Shown: positions 37,034 to 46,754, counted from the stretch's first letter. The stretch is 64,000 nucleotides of DNA from an uncultured Alkaliphilus sp. (GCA_938074565.1 CALJEQ010000013.1:48809-112808); one strand, 5' to 3'. Translations and numbers: made by a program. Notes: generated by a model not told the origin, from the sequence alone.

Positions 37034-37064
37034 GGTGGTATCATGTTGATGACTATGTATAATC
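37034..37064. repeat. attR: inverted arm plus core
   Basis: Inner arm GGTGGTATCATG (37034-37045) and core TGTATAATC (37056-37064), shared with attL. Confidence 0.75.
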
Positions 37065-37622
37065 CCCTTCCCCTCCAACAAAAGCACCAGCCATCACACC
37101 AAATTGAATGTCAGTTCTAACATTAATGTCTTTTCCTGGTATTAGTCCATTATTTTTTAAAACATACTCCAATACCATATTAGGCATACCACCCTTACGA
37201 CCACCTAAAATTTCCTTTCCCCTCATTTCTTCAAAAGTGAAGTTAGAATTAGGTTTTCTAGCCACAATAAAAGAACCATCCCTTTGGGTTAACTGGGCAA
37301 AATTCACTGCATAGTCATCTTTTCCTTGGGTATATACATAGATAGAAGCCTCAGGACCCATAAAACCGATTTCAATTTGGTCACTTAAAAGAGCTGCCAT
37401 AACCTTGTCAGCACCTTTTCCATCAATCAACTCAACGTCTAGTCCTTCTTCTTTGAAAAAACCTTCAGTAAGGGCTATATATTGAGGAGCATAGAAAACG
37501 GAATGGGTCACTTCCATCACTTTTATTTTAGTCATATCGCTTTTTTGTTGACAGCCAATTAAAAAAGCAGTACTAAGTAGTAATAATATAATTATTAAAG
37601 ATAAAACCTTATTAGATTTCAA
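37056..37622 (-). pseudogene. 5' part of split ABC-transporter solute-binding lipoprotein gene
   Basis: Encodes ~189 residues: lipoprotein signal (VLSLIIILLLLSTAFLIGC, lipobox LIGC), then a type 2 binding-protein lobe (VFYAPQYIALTEGFFKEEGLDVELIDGKGADKVMAALLSDQIEIGFMGPEASIYVY). It ends at MAGAFVGGEGDYT, where element DNA supplies an immediate stop. The start is placed at TTG 37622 because GGGAGGG lies 6-7 nt before it; ATG 37637 has no SD. The second half is at 27433-27882. In the present state the protein would be a truncated, probably non-functional lipoprotein. Confidence 0.85.
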
Positions 37623-37775
37623 TTCAAACCCTCCCATAACATAATAAGTAGATTAACAACATTTAATTTATTATATTCCCGTTAATGATAAGTGTTACAG
37701 ATGTCCATGAATAGTAATATAAAAAATGGCATACAATGAAAATATAGGAAACAATGGGTTGGAGGGGATGATATA

Positions 37776-38096
37776 ATGTCTTGGAACATTAAAGTTTTTC
37801 AAGGGAAAAATAGATATGGTTATATTAAAGGAGAAATAGATCATTTTAGTTGGTATGCTTTGGTTCATAAGGAAACAGTTGATTATGGTATAACACCATA
37901 TAACTTAGAAGCAGGGAAGGGGCGCATATCTAGATTATGTATTTACAAAGATATTCCCATGTCAGCCTATACCAAACGACTAATTTATGCTAACTATAAA
38001 AGGAAATGGGAAGTTTTCAATAGCAGTTACGAAGCTATGATTAGAGAATTAGTAGAGTATTTAGATAGAGTGTATTCCATAAAGCTAGTAAAATAG
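37776..38096 (+). CDS. Hypothetical protein, 106 aa
   Basis: Soluble, rich in aromatic residues. The central GKGRISRLCIYKDIPMSA with a following NYKRKWEV resembles the small DUF7678-like family often found in clostridial genomes and phages, but the match is by memory of a pattern only. Reasonable SD (TTGGAGGGG) before the ATG. Function unknown. Confidence 0.6.
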   Translation: MSWNIKVFQGKNRYGYIKGEIDHFSWYALVHKETVDYGITPYNLEAGKGRISRLCIYKDIPMSAYTKRLIYANYKRKWEVFNSSYEAMIRELVEYLDRVYSIKLVK

Positions 38097-38215
38097 CAAT
38101 TAGTTGGATAATAACAGACATCGGTCTGTAAAAAATATGGAAAAAATGGTATTATAATATAAAGAGTTTAAAATATTAAGATGAAACAAAAGAAAACTAC
38201 AAAAAGGGGGATCTT

Positions 38216-38761
38216 ATGAACATACCTAATCTATTGACGATAACAAGATTTTTTTTAATACCCTTTTTTATATTAGTATTTTTTTCGGATTCACCCAATA
38301 GTCTGATCTACTCAGTAGGCATTTTTGTGGTGGCGGGTATTACTGATATGCTAGATGGGTATATTGCAAGAAAGTGTGGGTTAGTAACCAAGTGGGGACA
38401 AGCGATGGACCCTTTAGCCGATAAACTTATGCTTCTGACAGTGTTAATTTGTTTTACAATTAAAGATTATCTACCCATATGGATTATCATTACAGTAGGT
38501 TTGAAAGAAACGTTGATGGTGACGGGAGGGTTGCTATTATACACCAAAAGGGATAAAGTTGTAGTACCTGCTAATAAGTATGGTAAAATAGCTACAGTAT
38601 CCTTTTATGTCGCTATCATTTGGATGGCGTTTGATCGGATTTATGGAGGGTTATTAGTGATGTTTGCAGTAGCAGTCACTGCTTATGCTTTTTTTAATTA
38701 TTTACTGGCAGGCTTAAAATTAGTTAAGATAAAAGAAATAGCAGAAGAAAAAGAATATTAA
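38216..38761 (+). CDS. pgsA: CDP-diacylglycerol-glycerol-3-phosphate 3-phosphatidyltransferase
   Basis: Membrane enzyme for phosphatidylglycerol-phosphate synthesis. The CDP-alcohol phosphotransferase motif D-x2-DG-x2-AR-x8-G-x3-D-x3-D is complete in TDMLDGYIARKCGLVTKWGQAMDPLADK. Several membrane helices over 181 residues, normal family size. SD AAGGGGG precedes the ATG. It is monocistronic, upstream of the valine T-box. Confidence 0.93.
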   Translation: MNIPNLLTITRFFLIPFFILVFFSDSPNSLIYSVGIFVVAGITDMLDGYIARKCGLVTKWGQAMDPLADKLMLLTVLICFTIKDYLPIWIIITVGLKETLMVTGGLLLYTKRDKVVVPANKYGKIATVSFYVAIIWMAFDRIYGGLLVMFAVAVTAYAFFNYLLAGLKLVKIKEIAEEKEY

Positions 38762-38875
38762 CCCTTGACAAATTAATTAAAAACTATATAATAATTTTAA
38801 CTAATAAGTAAACTTTAATTAGGTTACAATATAATTATAAAATATAACTGAATATTAAATCGGCTATGAAAAAGA

Positions 38876-39112
38876 GGAGTAAATAACACATACCCTTAGA
38901 GAGAAGAACCCAAGGCTGGAAGGTTCTTTGGTGCAATGTTTATTGAAGGTAGCTTTGGAGCTTCTGTATTGAAATATAGTAGATACAGACGGGAGACCGT
39001 TAAATCATTTAAGTGTCTATTGCTATATTACATTGTTCAATTGTATAGTATTTAGAAATTAAGGTGGTACCACGAATATAACCTTCGTCCTTATTTGGAT
39101 GAAGGTTTTTTA
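38876..39112 (+). promoter_or_regulatory. T-box riboswitch, valine specifier (GUA)
   Basis: A tRNA-sensing leader. Visible parts: AGTA and AGAGAG elements of stem I (38878 onward), GGCTGGAAGG distal region, specifier GTA at 38949-38951 in the GAA-x-NNN-x-C context, the GAAAT-AGTAGA stem III region, T-box AAGGTGGTACCACG (39061-39074), and the terminator ACCTTCGTCC / GGATGAAGGT with T-run. Uncharged tRNA-Val should favour the antiterminator. It controls the small membrane ORF and valS. Confidence 0.9.
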
Positions 39113-39180
39113 TTTTGTAGTGACTTATTTAATTTTGGGAAAAATAAAATTATTAAGATGTTTTTTTAGGAGGAGGTATC

Positions 39181-39360
39181 ATGTTCTACATAGGTTTAAT
39201 TTTATTACTATTAGGAGTAGTTGTGGTTTATAGATATGACAAACTATCTATTAAAGGTGGAGGTTTTATTACAGCAGTAATCGGTATCATTCTTTTATTA
39301 TTTAGTAACTTTCCAAGTGAATTAGAATTTTTAAGGGTTTTTAAGAAATTTTTAAATTAA
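39181..39360 (+). CDS. Small two-helix membrane protein between T-box and valS, 59 aa
   Basis: Starts MFYIGLILLLLGVVVVYRYD, has a KGGG turn and a second hydrophobic helix (FITAVIGIILLLF), and a basic C-terminus. Excellent SD (AGGAGGAGG). It lies inside the valS leader transcript, 25 nt before valS, so it should be co-expressed under T-box control. Function unknown. Confidence 0.7.
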   Translation: MFYIGLILLLLGVVVVYRYDKLSIKGGGFITAVIGIILLLFSNFPSELEFLRVFKKFLN

Positions 39361-39385
39361 TTATAAATTTTAGGAGGGACGTATT

Positions 39386-42043
39386 ATGAACAATTTACCG
39401 AAAAATTATAATCCTTTAGAGTTTGAGGATAGAATCTATCAAGAATGGATGGACAATAACTATTTTACAGCCAATGTTAATCCAGATAAAAAACCATATA
39501 GCATTGTATTACCACCACCTAATATAACAGGACAACTTCATATGGGACATGCTTTAGATCATACGTTACAGGATGTACTTATCAGATGGAAAAGGATGCA
39601 GGGTTATGAGACACTGTGGCAACCAGGTACAGACCACGCCAGTATTGCAACAGAAGTAAAAGTAGTAGAAAGAATAAAAGAAGAGGAAGGCCTATCAAAA
39701 TTAGATGTAGGTAGAGAAGGCTTTTTAGATAGAGCATGGAAATGGAAAGAGCAATACGGTGGAAGAATTGTAGAACAGATGAAAAAATTAGGGGATTCCT
39801 GTGATTGGTCTAGAGAACGATTCACTATGGATGAAACCCTTAATAAGGCAGTAACAGAAGTGTTTATTAAACTTTATGAAAAAGGTTTAATTTATAGGGG
39901 AAATAGAATTATTAACTGGTGTCCAGAATGTAAAACTTCCATTTCAGATGCAGAGGTGGAACATGAGGAAAAAGCAGGACATTTTTGGCACATAAAGTAC
40001 CCTGTAAAAGATAGTGATGAATTTGTAGAAATTGCCACCACCAGACCAGAAACAATGTTGGGAGATACAGCTGTTGCTGTAAGTCCTAATGATGAAAGAT
40101 ACCAACATTTAGTGGGAAAAACTTTAGTTTTACCATTAATGAATAGAGAAATTCCAGTAATTGCTGACGACTATGTAGATCCAGAGTTTGGAACAGGTGC
40201 AGTGAAAATTACACCATCCCATGACCCCAACGATTTTGAAGTAGGTTTGAGACATGATTTGCCTCAAATTGTGGTTATGAAGGATGATGCTACCATTAAT
40301 GAAAAGGGTGGTAAATATAAAGGTTTAAGTAGATATGATGCCAGAAAACAAATTATAAAAGACCTTGAAGAACTAGGTCTGCTAGTTAAAGTTAAAGAGC
40401 ATAACCATAATGTTGGGCAATGCTACCGTTGTAATACAGTTGTAGAACCCATAACTTCTCTACAATGGTTTGTTCAAATGGAATCATTGGCAAAGCCAGC
40501 TATTGAAGCAGTAAAGGATGGAAGAATTAAATTTGTACCAGACCGATATGCCAAAACTTACTTACATTGGCTAGATAATATAAAAGATTGGTGTATTTCA
40601 AGACAATTATGGTGGGGACACCGTATTCCAGCCTATTATTGTCAAGATTGTGGAGAGGTAATTGTATCGAAAACGGCTCCTAACACCTGTGGAAAGTGTA
40701 ACAGTAGTTCTTTAAAACAGGATGAAGATGTATTAGACACTTGGTTTAGTTCAGCCTTATGGCCTTTCTCAACCTTAGGTTGGCCAGAACAAACAAAAGA
40801 ACTAAAATACTTCTATCCAACAGATGTATTAGTAACAGGTTATGATATAATCTTCTTCTGGGTAGTTAGAATGGCATTCTCTGGTTTAGAATTTATGGAG
40901 GAAGTACCCTTTAAGCATGTATTCATACATGGTATTGTAAGGGACGCCGATGGAAGAAAAATGAGTAAGTCTTTAGGTAATGGAATTGATCCATTGGAGG
41001 TTATTAACCAATATGGAGCCGATGCCCTACGTTTTACATTATTAACTGGAAATTCTCCTGGTAACGATATGCGTTTCCATATAGAAAAGTTAGAGTCCAG
41101 CAGAAACTTTGCCAATAAACTTTGGAATGCTACTAGATTTGTGTTAATGAATTTAGATGAAGAAAACCATCCTACACTAGATGAAGTAAAAGCAGATTTC
41201 AGCATGGCAGACCATTGGATTATGAATAAATTAAATCATTTAATTAAAGAAATAAATGACAACATGGGCAAATTTGAATTGGGTTTAGCGGCTTCAAAGT
41301 TGTATGATTTTATTTGGAGCGAATACTGTGACTGGTATATTGAACTGGTAAAACCAAGACTCTATGGCGAAGATGTAGCCAAAAGAAGATCGGCACAATA
41401 TACATTAACCTTTGTTTTAGAAAATATATTAAAACTACTTCATCCATTTATGCCTTTTATTACAGAAGAAATTTGGGGTAGTATACCAACGGTAAAAGAA
41501 AAGCATATTGTCATTGCTCCGTGGCCTATCCATGATGAAACATATTATCAAGAAGAGGCAGAAGAAAAAATGATTTTAATTATGAGTGCAATAAAAAATA
41601 TCCGAAACATTAGAGCTGAAATGAATGTTATTCCATCAAGAAAAGCAAAACTACAAGTGGTGGCAACTAATGATTTAATAATAGATACCCTTAATGAAGG
41701 AAGTCAATATTTTATGACATTGGCAGGGGTTTCAGAAATACAAATATTATCTGATAAGGATGAGATACCTTCTGATGCAGTATCCATTGTAGTTGATGGA
41801 GCTGAATTATTTATTCCTCTAGACGATCTATTAGACTTTGAGAAGGAAATAGAAAGATTAGAAAAGGAAAAGAAAAAGTTAGAAGGTGAAATTAAGCGGG
41901 TAGACGGAAAACTATCCAACGAAGGATTCCTTTCTAAAGCTCCAGAAAGCTTAATTGAGGAAGAAAAACAAAAAAAGGTTAAGTTTGAACAAATGTTAAA
42001 AACTGTTTTAGAACGATTAATTTCAATACAAACAAGAGCATAA
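39386..42043 (+). CDS. valS: Valyl-tRNA synthetase
   Basis: Class Ia synthetase, 885 residues. HIGH region [18 protein letters not shown], editing domain ([20 protein letters not shown]), zinc-type CPEC/CGKC clusters, KMSKS in [19 protein letters not shown], anticodon-binding domain, and the C-terminal coiled-coil tRNA arm (~805-880: [20 protein letters not shown]). Regulated by the upstream valine T-box. SD TAGGAGGG. Confidence 0.97.
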   Translation: MNNLPKNYNPLEFEDRIYQEWMDNNYFTANVNPDKKPYSIVLPPPNITGQLHMGHALDHTLQDVLIRWKRMQGYETLWQPGTDHASIATEVKVVERIKEEEGLSKLDVGREGFLDRAWKWKEQYGGRIVEQMKKLGDSCDWSRERFTMDETLNKAVTEVFIKLYEKGLIYRGNRIINWCPECKTSISDAEVEHEEKAGHFWHIKYPVKDSDEFVEIATTRPETMLGDTAVAVSPNDERYQHLVGKTLVLPLMNREIPVIADDYVDPEFGTGAVKITPSHDPNDFEVGLRHDLPQIVVMKDDATINEKGGKYKGLSRYDARKQIIKDLEELGLLVKVKEHNHNVGQCYRCNTVVEPITSLQWFVQMESLAKPAIEAVKDGRIKFVPDRYAKTYLHWLDNIKDWCISRQLWWGHRIPAYYCQDCGEVIVSKTAPNTCGKCNSSSLKQDEDVLDTWFSSALWPFSTLGWPEQTKELKYFYPTDVLVTGYDIIFFWVVRMAFSGLEFMEEVPFKHVFIHGIVRDADGRKMSKSLGNGIDPLEVINQYGADALRFTLLTGNSPGNDMRFHIEKLESSRNFANKLWNATRFVLMNLDEENHPTLDEVKADFSMADHWIMNKLNHLIKEINDNMGKFELGLAASKLYDFIWSEYCDWYIELVKPRLYGEDVAKRRSAQYTLTFVLENILKLLHPFMPFITEEIWGSIPTVKEKHIVIAPWPIHDETYYQEEAEEKMILIMSAIKNIRNIRAEMNVIPSRKAKLQVVATNDLIIDTLNEGSQYFMTLAGVSEIQILSDKDEIPSDAVSIVVDGAELFIPLDDLLDFEKEIERLEKEKKKLEGEIKRVDGKLSNEGFLSKAPESLIEEEKQKKVKFEQMLKTVLERLISIQTRA

Positions 42044-42045
42044 AG

Positions 42046-42085
42046 AAAAAAAGGTAGTTGGAGGTTACTTCAACTGCCTTTTTCA
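42046..42085 (+). terminator. Intrinsic terminator after valS
   Basis: AAAAAAAGGTAGTTG pairs with CAACTGCCTTTTT. Confidence 0.8.
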
Positions 42086-42211
42086 GTAGATTGTTTCTTA
42101 TATATTTTATTATAAAAAATTCACTGTTGACATCACTATTTCATTTGTTATGATGAAAAGTAGGAGTTGGAAATAATACATAAAATATATAAAGAAGTGG
42201 AGTGTAAAAAA

Positions 42212-43504
42212 ATGAACTATCAACAAGCACTAGACTTTATTCATGGAACATATAAATTTGGTAGCAAATTAGGTTTAGAAAACATACAATATTTATTAGA
42301 ACTTTTAGGGAATCCCCACCAAAAGTTAAAGGTGATCCATGTGGCAGGAACAAATGGAAAAGGGTCTACATCTTCCTTAATCCATAGCATATTAAAGGAA
42401 GCAGATTACAAGGTGGGGCTATATACTTCACCCTATTTAGAAACCTTTACAGAAAGAATCCAAATAAATGGAATAAATATTCCAGAAGAAAGATTAGCTG
42501 AAACAACCACACTGGTACAGGAAAAAATACTACAAATGGTGGAGGAGGGTAAAAACCACCCTACAGAATTTGAAGTAGTAACAGCTATAGCTTTTTACTA
42601 TTATGCAGAAGAGAAGGTGGATTTTCTAGTTTTAGAGGTGGGGTTAGGGGGCAGGCTAGATGCCACCAATGTGGTGGAAAACCCACTTATTTCTGTCATA
42701 ACCCCCATTGGATACGATCATATGCAATATTTAGGCGATACATTAGATAAAATAGCCTTTGAAAAAGGTGGTATTATTAAGGAAAATAGTTATGTGGTGG
42801 TTTATCCTCAAGGGGAAGAAGTAGTTAATGTATTAGAGGGACTGTGTAAAGAAAAGAACAGCCCTATGTTAATGGTAGATTTTAATGACATAGAAAATCA
42901 TACTAGCAATATAGAACAACAGATATTTTCTACCAATATATTAGGTAAAACCTACAAAAACATAAAAATATATTTGGCAGGTTTGCACCAAATCCACAAC
43001 ACCACAACAGCTTTGGCGGTGGTGGAAACTTTAAAAGAGAAATATAGTGTCTACATTAGTGATGATGCTGTTTATAAGGGGCTAGAGGCAGCAAGATGGC
43101 CTGGTAGAATGGAAATCATTAAAAGAGAACCCCTTTCTATAATCGATGGCGCCCACAATATACACGGGGCTGTGGCATTACAAAAAAGTATTGAAACACT
43201 GTTAAAGGACTATTCTATTACACTGGTTATTGGAATGTTGGCGGATAAGGATGTAGAAGGATATTTGGAACTAATTGTACCACTGGTAAAAAAGGTGGTG
43301 GTGACAGAACCAGATAATCCAAGAGCTATGGAGGCTGAAGTATTAGCGGAAAAAATAAGTAAATATAATAAAGACATACATATAGCTAAAAAGATAGCAT
43401 CGTCTGTTGACAAAGCGTTGGAAATTACGGAAAAGTCTGATGTTATATTGTTTGCAGGTTCTTTATATATGATTGGTGAAGTTAGAAGTGTTATGAAAGA
43501 ATAA
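42212..43504 (+). CDS. folC: Folylpolyglutamate synthase/dihydrofolate synthase
   Basis: Mur-ligase-fold enzyme adding glutamate to folates. P-loop VIHVAGTNGKGSTSSLI, TSPYLETFTERIQING, LEVGLGGRLDATNV, and the C-terminal ARWPGRMEIIKREPLSIIDGAHN are all diagnostic. About 430 residues. The frame is open from 42167, but ATG 42212 (MNYQQALDFIHG) gives the family-typical N-terminus and follows GTGGAGTG. It lies downstream of valS, a common clostridial and bacillar order. Confidence 0.94.
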   Translation: MNYQQALDFIHGTYKFGSKLGLENIQYLLELLGNPHQKLKVIHVAGTNGKGSTSSLIHSILKEADYKVGLYTSPYLETFTERIQINGINIPEERLAETTTLVQEKILQMVEEGKNHPTEFEVVTAIAFYYYAEEKVDFLVLEVGLGGRLDATNVVENPLISVITPIGYDHMQYLGDTLDKIAFEKGGIIKENSYVVVYPQGEEVVNVLEGLCKEKNSPMLMVDFNDIENHTSNIEQQIFSTNILGKTYKNIKIYLAGLHQIHNTTTALAVVETLKEKYSVYISDDAVYKGLEAARWPGRMEIIKREPLSIIDGAHNIHGAVALQKSIETLLKDYSITLVIGMLADKDVEGYLELIVPLVKKVVVTEPDNPRAMEAEVLAEKISKYNKDIHIAKKIASSVDKALEITEKSDVILFAGSLYMIGEVRSVMKE

Positions 43505-43580
43505 AATTGACAGAAATGTATACAAATTCCCTAATTGAATATACTTAAATAGAGTATGTTTTTTATAAGGAGGTTGTATC

Positions 43581-43793
43581 ATGAATGTACTTCAGTTTAG
43601 ACCTTTTAAAAAATGGTCTAAAAAAGAGTTATTAATGGAAATAGATAGAGTGGCTGAAATGATGAATAAAAATAAAAAAAGACAAAAGGAAGAAGTAGAT
43701 TACTTAAATCGGTTGTTCCATGAAGCAAAATGTAGGGATATTGCATTAAATATTGACGAAATTTATCATAAAATACTATATTCTATAGAGTAA
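43581..43793 (+). CDS. Small charged hypothetical protein, 70 aa
   Basis: Highly charged, mostly helical (KKWSKKELLMEIDRVAEMMNK...), no membrane segment, no motif recognised. Very good SD AAGGAGG. A weak hairpin (ATACT/AGTAT plus T-run near 43547-43567) separates it from folC. Confidence 0.6.
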   Translation: MNVLQFRPFKKWSKKELLMEIDRVAEMMNKNKKRQKEEVDYLNRLFHEAKCRDIALNIDEIYHKILYSIE

Positions 43794-43911
43794 TAAATAT
43801 AATATCATTATCAATAATCACACATACCAGAAATTATCATAAACTAGAATATATAGCTTTTATAAGGCTGTTTTCAGTAAAGGTAGTGAATATTAATAAT
43901 GGGGTGATGGG

Positions 43912-44850
43912 ATGAATTATCTATCACAGGGAAATTTAATTATTTCAAATTTTTCTGATGATTCCATTTCTATTGTGGACACTACAATAGGTAAGGAAGT
44001 AAAAAGAATTTCATTAAATAGGATAGGACAATTCATTCCAACCCAACATTTGGGGCCTCATCATATTGCCGTCGATACAAATCTAAAATATTTATACGTT
44101 GTTAATTCTTTTAACAATAGTTTAAGTAAGATAGATTTAATAAAGGAGGAAATAATTGATACGGTTTTAGTAGGTAGTTGTCCTAGTCAAATTATCCTAT
44201 GTAAAAAGTATAATTATATATATGTGGCTAATTCAGACTCAAATAGTATAACGGTATTAGACTTAAATAATTTAGCTATATTACTTCAAATTCCCACTGA
44301 CAATATGCCCCACGGAATGGTGATGACTAAAGATCAAGAAAGAATTTTGGTTGCTAACAGAGATACCAAAACCATTACAGAAATTCTTACTAAAGTAAAT
44401 GAGAAAAAACAATGCTATCCAGTGAATTGTAATCCCTGGCATTTACGTTTGAGTGGAGATGGAACTTTATTGTTTGTTGTTCACTACAACTATCATTACG
44501 ATGGAAAAGGCATTGTAGAAATATATAATATTAATGAAATGACTTTAATAGAAAAGATAGTTTTAGGTAAGATGTTAGTGGAGGTAACCAGTGACTGGAA
44601 AAATGAGAACCTTTATTTAACAGATTCAGACTTAAATCAACTCTATTTTTATAATTTAAAAGAAAAAAGATTAACGAAAACTATTAAAGTTAATAGAATG
44701 CCCCATGGAATTGAAATAGATTACAATAAAAAACTGCTATTTATTAGCAGCCTACAAAACAATGTAATAGATGTAATCAATTACAGGAATTATAATTTAA
44801 TTAAAAGTATACCAGTGGGAAAAGAACCCACCAGTATAGTGGTAATGTAA
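43912..44850 (+). CDS. YncE-like beta-propeller (YVTN repeat) protein
   Basis: 312 residues made of seven-bladed-propeller-like repeats: LYVVNSFNNSLSKIDL, IYVANSDSNSITVLDL, ILVANRDTKTITEI, LFISSLQNNVIDVI, each followed by a V/I-P-x-G-x-x-P type turn. No signal peptide, so probably cytosolic or spore-associated. Ligand unknown. Similar propellers occur in clostridial spores and surface layers, but nothing here proves that. Confidence 0.75.
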   Translation: MNYLSQGNLIISNFSDDSISIVDTTIGKEVKRISLNRIGQFIPTQHLGPHHIAVDTNLKYLYVVNSFNNSLSKIDLIKEEIIDTVLVGSCPSQIILCKKYNYIYVANSDSNSITVLDLNNLAILLQIPTDNMPHGMVMTKDQERILVANRDTKTITEILTKVNEKKQCYPVNCNPWHLRLSGDGTLLFVVHYNYHYDGKGIVEIYNINEMTLIEKIVLGKMLVEVTSDWKNENLYLTDSDLNQLYFYNLKEKRLTKTIKVNRMPHGIEIDYNKKLLFISSLQNNVIDVINYRNYNLIKSIPVGKEPTSIVVM

Positions 44851-44898
44851 AACAGTGGAAAAAGCCCTCAACAGCAGGCTTTTAAATGAAAAATTGTT

Positions 44899-44953
44899 AT
44901 AAACTCAGCAAGCCTACGTGTTATTTAATACGTAACCCCGCTGAGTTTTTATT
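44899..44953. terminator. Bidirectional terminator
   Basis: ATAAACTCAGC pairs with GCTGAGTTTTTAT around an inner TACGTG/TACGTA stem, between convergent genes. Confidence 0.75.
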
Positions 44954-44968
44954 GTTGCTCAAAATACT

Positions 44969-45517
44969 TTACTTTTTTTCTTTTTTATTTGGCTCAATTA
45001 GAAGGTTAATAAGGTTACCATAGATATGCTGGGCATTACTACTCCAATTTTCACAGATTTGTTTAGCTTGTTGAGGGGTAGCAACATTTAAATTAATACT
45101 AATGAGGGGTACTTCCTTTTCGATAACCTTTAAATTTACAGAATATTCCCCTTCATTTAGTTTGCTGTAGTCCGCCACAACTTCTGATTTTTTCAATAGT
45201 TCGTGTTTTTTAGTTTTTAATAACTGATTGATTTTGTCTATTTGTTTTTGTGGAATTCGGTTGATAAAGTAACGAAGTGTGTCTTTACCTTTTTCAGTTA
45301 TTACAAATATTTGATTGTTTTCTTTAACTTCCTCTGTTATAAAGCTTGAATCCTTTAGCTCACCGAGGAATTGTTGTAATATAAAATAATTTAAAAGTTC
45401 GTTTTCCAAAACAAAATCAGTTATTTGTGAATGGGTCACTGGGCAATCTAACTGTTGGAATATATATAATAAAAGCAATTTTTTTTCTGCCAATTGTTGC
45501 GAAGAATTGACAAACAT
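44969..45517 (-). CDS. DUF4364 family protein
   Basis: 182 residues. The N-terminal ~85 look like a winged helix (KKLLLLYIFQQLDCPVTHSQITDFVLENELLNYFILQQFLGELKDSSFI), and the C-terminal part is alpha/beta. Matches the clostridial DUF4364 family, function unknown; a DNA-binding role is suggested by the wHTH-like head. The frame opens at 45535, but the SD GAAGGTGGAG selects ATG 45517. Highly charged C-terminus. Confidence 0.8.
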   Translation of the reverse strand: MFVNSSQQLAEKKLLLLYIFQQLDCPVTHSQITDFVLENELLNYFILQQFLGELKDSSFITEEVKENNQIFVITEKGKDTLRYFINRIPQKQIDKINQLLKTKKHELLKKSEVVADYSKLNEGEYSVNLKVIEKEVPLISINLNVATPQQAKQICENWSSNAQHIYGNLINLLIEPNKKEKK

Positions 45518-45652
45518 TTCTCCACCTTCTTTCAATATCTCATATATTATATATTAATCCATTTTGGAGATTTTTAAAAGAGGTATAAAAGAATAAATCA
45601 AAAAGAAAACACTGAAACGTATTCAGTGCCTTCTTTTTAAAAATTTAAATTA

Positions 45653-45865
45653 TTATGAGTTTCTATCACTCATATTCTTTTCAGCATACTCAACCATTCT
45701 CTTTACCATATATCCGCCAACATAACCATTTTGACGGGAAGTTAAGTTTCCCTTATCAATATCTTGATAATTAGACATACCTAACTCATTGGCAATTTCA
45801 AATTTCATTTGATCTAGTGCTTGACGAGCTTCTGGAACAACAATACGATTTCTATTTCGTGCCAT
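45653..45865 (-). CDS. Alpha/beta-type small acid-soluble spore protein (second copy)
   Basis: 70 residues: RIVVPEARQALDQMKFEIANELGMSNYQDIDKGNLTSRQNGYVGGYMVKRMVEYAEKNM. Very close to the 2303-2557 copy, except that it lacks the Asn/Gln-rich N-terminal extension and has YMVKRM in place of TITKRL. GPR-cleavage region FEIANE is kept. SD GGGAGGCGG. Expected forespore expression. Confidence 0.95.
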   Translation of the reverse strand: MARNRNRIVVPEARQALDQMKFEIANELGMSNYQDIDKGNLTSRQNGYVGGYMVKRMVEYAEKNMSDRNS

Positions 45866-46058
45866 AGTATTCCGCCTCCCTCAAGTTATATCAAATTTTT
45901 TGTTGAGTAAATACAACAACTTATGTTGTATTAATTATAATTTCTCCAAATAGGTAGAAAAGTATGTTGGTAATTATTAGTATTAAATTTAATATATGGA
46001 ATAAAGAATTGTTACTGATGGAAAAGAAATTTGATATACTAATAAAGAGGTGACTTTA

Positions 46059-46754
46059 ATGATAAAACAAGAAGAATTAAAAAAGTTTATATTAGATTTA
46101 GGTGTTGCAAAAGTTGGGTTTTGTAATTTAGAAGATTTATTACCAGAAAAATTCCAACATTTAAAAAGTGGAATTTCCATTGTTGTTCGTTTAGCAGACC
46201 AAATAATTAGTGATATAGATATAAAAGATGGGCCCACCCATACTTATTTTCATCATTATCGAACAGTTAATTTTTTTATAGATCAAGTAACTCTAAAAAT
46301 AACCACTCTCCTACAAGAAAGTGGGTATTTAGCCATGGCTATTCCAGCATCTCAATCAATTAATGAAGAAGGTTGGGAATTTAAAGGGCTTTTTCCCCAT
46401 CGTACCGCTGCAACTAGGTCTGGTCAAGGGTGGATTGGAAAAAACTGTTGTTTAGTTACGGAGGAATTTGGACCAAGAGTACGTTTAGGCACAGTGCTGA
46501 CAAATATGGAATTTCAATATGATGAAGCCATAGAAATATCCCAATGTGGGGATTGTAATGCCTGTGTAAAGGCTTGTCCCACCATTGCTTTAAAAGGCAC
46601 AATATGGACACCAGAATTAGAAAGAGAACATATCTTTGATGCTAAGGCATGTAGTAGCCATATGCATCAACAATATCAAAAAATTGGTCGAGGCTCGGTA
46701 TGTGGTATATGTGTAAAAGCATGCCCAAAAGGAAATAAAGTTTTAAAAAGGTAA
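46059..46754 (+). CDS. QueG-like (epoxyqueuosine reductase family) Fe-S protein
   Basis: 231 residues with a cobalamin-type-reductase-like core (HRTAATRSGQGWIGKNCCLVTEEFGPRVRLGTVLT) and two ferredoxin-type [4Fe-4S] motifs (CGDCNACVKACP and CGICVKACPKGNK). Shorter than true QueG (~380 residues), lacking its C-terminal HEAT-like part, so it is a family relative rather than a proven epoxyqueuosine reductase. The frame opens at GTG 46050, which overlaps the SD AGAGGTGAC, so ATG 46059 is used. Confidence 0.78.
   Translation: MIKQEELKKFILDLGVAKVGFCNLEDLLPEKFQHLKSGISIVVRLADQIISDIDIKDGPTHTYFHHYRTVNFFIDQVTLKITTLLQESGYLAMAIPASQSINEEGWEFKGLFPHRTAATRSGQGWIGKNCCLVTEEFGPRVRLGTVLTNMEFQYDEAIEISQCGDCNACVKACPTIALKGTIWTPELEREHIFDAKACSSHMHQQYQKIGRGSVCGICVKACPKGNKVLKR

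Larger units (their letters stand above)
27874..37064 (+). mobile_element. Serine-integrase element inserted in a solute-binding gene (~9.2 kb)
   Basis: Boundaries are read from the interrupted gene. The left and right junctions share the core TGTATAATC (27874-27882 and 37056-37064). Just inside lie the inverted 12-mers CATGATACCACC (27888-27899) and GGTGGTATCATG (37034-37045), presumably recombinase-binding arms. Cargo from left to right: a 43-aa ORF (-), an attC-like flank, an HNH protein, a second attC-like flank, a 51-aa ORF, a YdbC-like protein, an SF1 helicase-nuclease, and a large serine recombinase ending 8 bp before the right arm. Deleting one core copy plus the element (9182 bp) rebuilds the host gene. 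Confidence 0.85.

Noticed and set aside
27433..37622. Sporulation-controlled skin-like element
   Set aside because: The split gene encodes a solute-binding lipoprotein, not a sporulation regulator, and no mother-cell promoter could be identified; excision control remains unknown.
46050..46754. Calling the Fe-S protein a bona fide epoxyqueuosine reductase
   Set aside because: At ~231 residues it is far shorter than QueG and lacks the C-terminal part; only family-level naming is justified.
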